64,000 bases of DNA from Capitella teleta. Its lineage: Eukaryota; Annelida; Polychaeta; Capitellidae. The notes beneath the pieces are model-generated. The model did no database searches. It was not told the origin of the DNA and saw only the letters and a list, made by a program, of their open reading frames with translations. Below, piece after piece: positions 61,820 through 64,000 of the stretch (position 1 is its first letter; each line of letters opens with the position of its first letter). The stretch covers positions 70,542-134,541 of the forward strand of contig KB298910.1 in the NCBI GenBank assembly GCA_000328365.1, read 5' to 3'. The translations under genes were made by a program, and so were the position numbers.

Positions 61820-62957
61820 TTTGCTTCAAATCTCGAATGCTGATTAACCCTCGAGTTTACCTATATAAACCATAAGCAACCAGGAAGTTAAACAACTTTT
61901 GTTTAAGTAAATTATGACTCAGTGAAGATATCAGAACCCACCGTGATAAGGACATGAGTGATCATAAAAGAATGATCAAGTGTAGAGAAATGCATATTGC
62001 ACATTGGAAGCAGGCTTAGATTTAAACTTGTCAAACCACTTCAGAGATCAGGCTTAATCGTAATATTATATTAGATAAACTTGATCTTGACAGCGAGAAA
62101 GTTTCCTAACTAATTAATTTAATTTCCGAAACTACATGTTCTTAAAATGCATGCATTATTAGCCAGCATATTAGTTTCTGTTGGCCCTAAATAATAAATA
62201 ATATTTATTATTCCGTAATAATATATTATTATTACGTATGCCCACAAAGCTAGGTTTACACTTGATGAATGCTCAGCCACTCTATATAGTGACTTAGACT
62301 GGAAGCGATTCACGAGAAATCGCGAGAGGACAGTGAGAACATACCACTCTCATCACTGACCATATCTCCCGAATGTTGCACACCATCCTAGTTTGACTAG
62401 AGTGAAAAGCAAACACTCTACATGCCTGGATATCAGTATGCATATACTGACCTGAATCTCGATGTTCTTTTGATATTTTCATTCATTATTGTTATGTGGA
62501 ATAACAACAGAATTCAATTCGGAACTTGCCCTGCCGCCATATAACGACAGAATAGAATCCGTGCCATTCATGTTCCTTTTTAAAAGTATACATCTAGTGT
62601 GTCAATTCTATTATCACATTTTATGATCGCTCTTGTCGAGTCTTGTCAGGGTCAATTTATAGTACATAGGTGCATAAATTCTTCAGGTCTTCTGATCAGC
62701 TGTCTCTTGTTAGTACTTCGAACCCACCATAATAAAAAAAATGGGTTTCAGGTGTAATGCAAAGGCTGTGTTAATTGGTTTAAGCTATTAGTTCTCATCT
62801 AGGATTGTCTATGTCTGCGCCCGGAAGAATAAACCCCAGGCTATTCATCCGCGCATAGTATTTCATAGTATTTCTAACACATTATTATCACGTGTGGAAG
62901 AATAAGAACGTTGTAATAATATACTATTTATTTCACATATACATGCAATATGACATA

Positions 62958-63228
<271 letters not shown>

Positions 63229-63403
63229 ATATATTGCAGGGTGTTAAGCATGTGAGAAAACCTATGGCGGGATCCTGCCCCTGGGCCAAAAACTCACAAC
63301 ACCAAATGGCAACATAATTTAAAGCATTAGATTTTATCCGATTGCAGGGGTCGCAAGTCTATGAGGCCTAAGTGTTGACAGATCCTGTGCATGAACGAGG
63401 ACG

Positions 63404-63602
63404 GCGCCTGGTAGCCCTCAACGCATGCACATGGGGTCAACAGCGTACAAGGGACACACAGACCCACTTTAGCTGCTGAGCAATAATTGGCATAAAATGC
63501 TGCTCACATTAATAATGAAAAAATGAAATAAACACATAATGTTTATATGTATATCAAAATTGAATGATGATAAAAGAGTTGACAAGTTAAGAAGTTAACA
63601 TG
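63404..63602 (+). repeat. 195-base dispersed repeat, copy B
   Basis: Near-identical to 19812-20006 in the same orientation; the similarity stops after aagttaacatg and begins at gcgcctgg. Flanks differ, so it is dispersed rather than part of a segmental duplication. Confidence 0.9.
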
Positions 63603-64000
63603 TGGCCAGATGCTCGATAACACAGCTTAAATTAAAATTTCCAATCTCTTTTTCTCTGAGTAGCATAAAATCACGCAAAACTGCTGCTGTTTGATTAGGC
63701 TGAGCAATCGGTTTCTTGAGAGAGGTGGGCAGGTTCTTTCCATCGAGATTGTACTTGGCACATGATGATCGTTAACGAGTCACTCACTGCAGACCTGTTG
63801 CCTAGGAGGATTTCTTTAAAACAACGCTGGACAATAGCGTTCTCCGAAGTGGAGTATGCTGAAATAAAATGCATTGACCTCCGGTGAATCTGGTAATCAG
63901 GGTAAAAGTCATGCACAAGAGGGGGCAGCAGGTGGCAATGAGTGGCACGTGGGAGGTGAAGCAATCTTCTCAGGCATCTTCTCCACGCACGGAGCCATAT

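Overview
The window looks like an animal nuclear genome, most likely a marine invertebrate; I cannot fix the clade. The genes carry GT-AG introns, often only about 50 bases long. Their products are animal families: TRNT1, TARBP1, BTBD9, a soluble guanylyl cyclase subunit, an HSPA12-type HSP70 and an alpha-type nicotinic receptor subunit. Between them lie AT-rich spacers with tRNA-derived SINEs, LINE 3' ends, long microsatellites and one 50-N assembly gap. I saw no bacterial operons, CRISPR arrays or rRNA. Gene models were built by eye from splice sites, reading phase and remembered family sequences; for most genes the exon lengths sum to an exact multiple of three.

Layout: 1-5.0 kb is repeat-rich spacer. 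5.0-6.5 kb (-) is an RDH13-like short-chain dehydrogenase. 7.5-9.2 kb (+) is TRNT1, tail-to-tail with TARBP1 at 9.2-15.8 kb (-). 17.2-19.5 kb (+) is BTBD9. 20.9-25.7 kb (-) is a seven-helix receptor with LGR/glycoprotein-hormone-receptor features that appears to be spliced to a C-terminal pseudokinase. 25.7-32.9 kb is spacer with repeats, the gap and an unrecognised membrane-protein-like frame. 32.9-44.1 kb (+) is a soluble guanylyl cyclase beta-like subunit. 45.4-49.4 kb (+) is an HSPA12-like protein. 50.0-52.8 kb (-) is a nicotinic acetylcholine receptor-like subunit. 52.8-59.1 kb is spacer with a complete SINE and a LINE end. 59.1-61.8 kb (-) is a small secreted cysteine-containing protein. 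The remainder is spacer with a 270-base GAAA microsatellite.

Functional themes: TRNT1 and TARBP1 both act on tRNA (3' CCA addition and ribose 2'-O-methylation) and their stop codons are 21 bases apart. The receptor-pseudokinase, guanylyl cyclase and nicotinic subunit are signalling genes, but nothing in the sequence shows that they share a pathway. The most notable candidate is the receptor-pseudokinase: its five exons join in compatible phases into a 977-residue protein.
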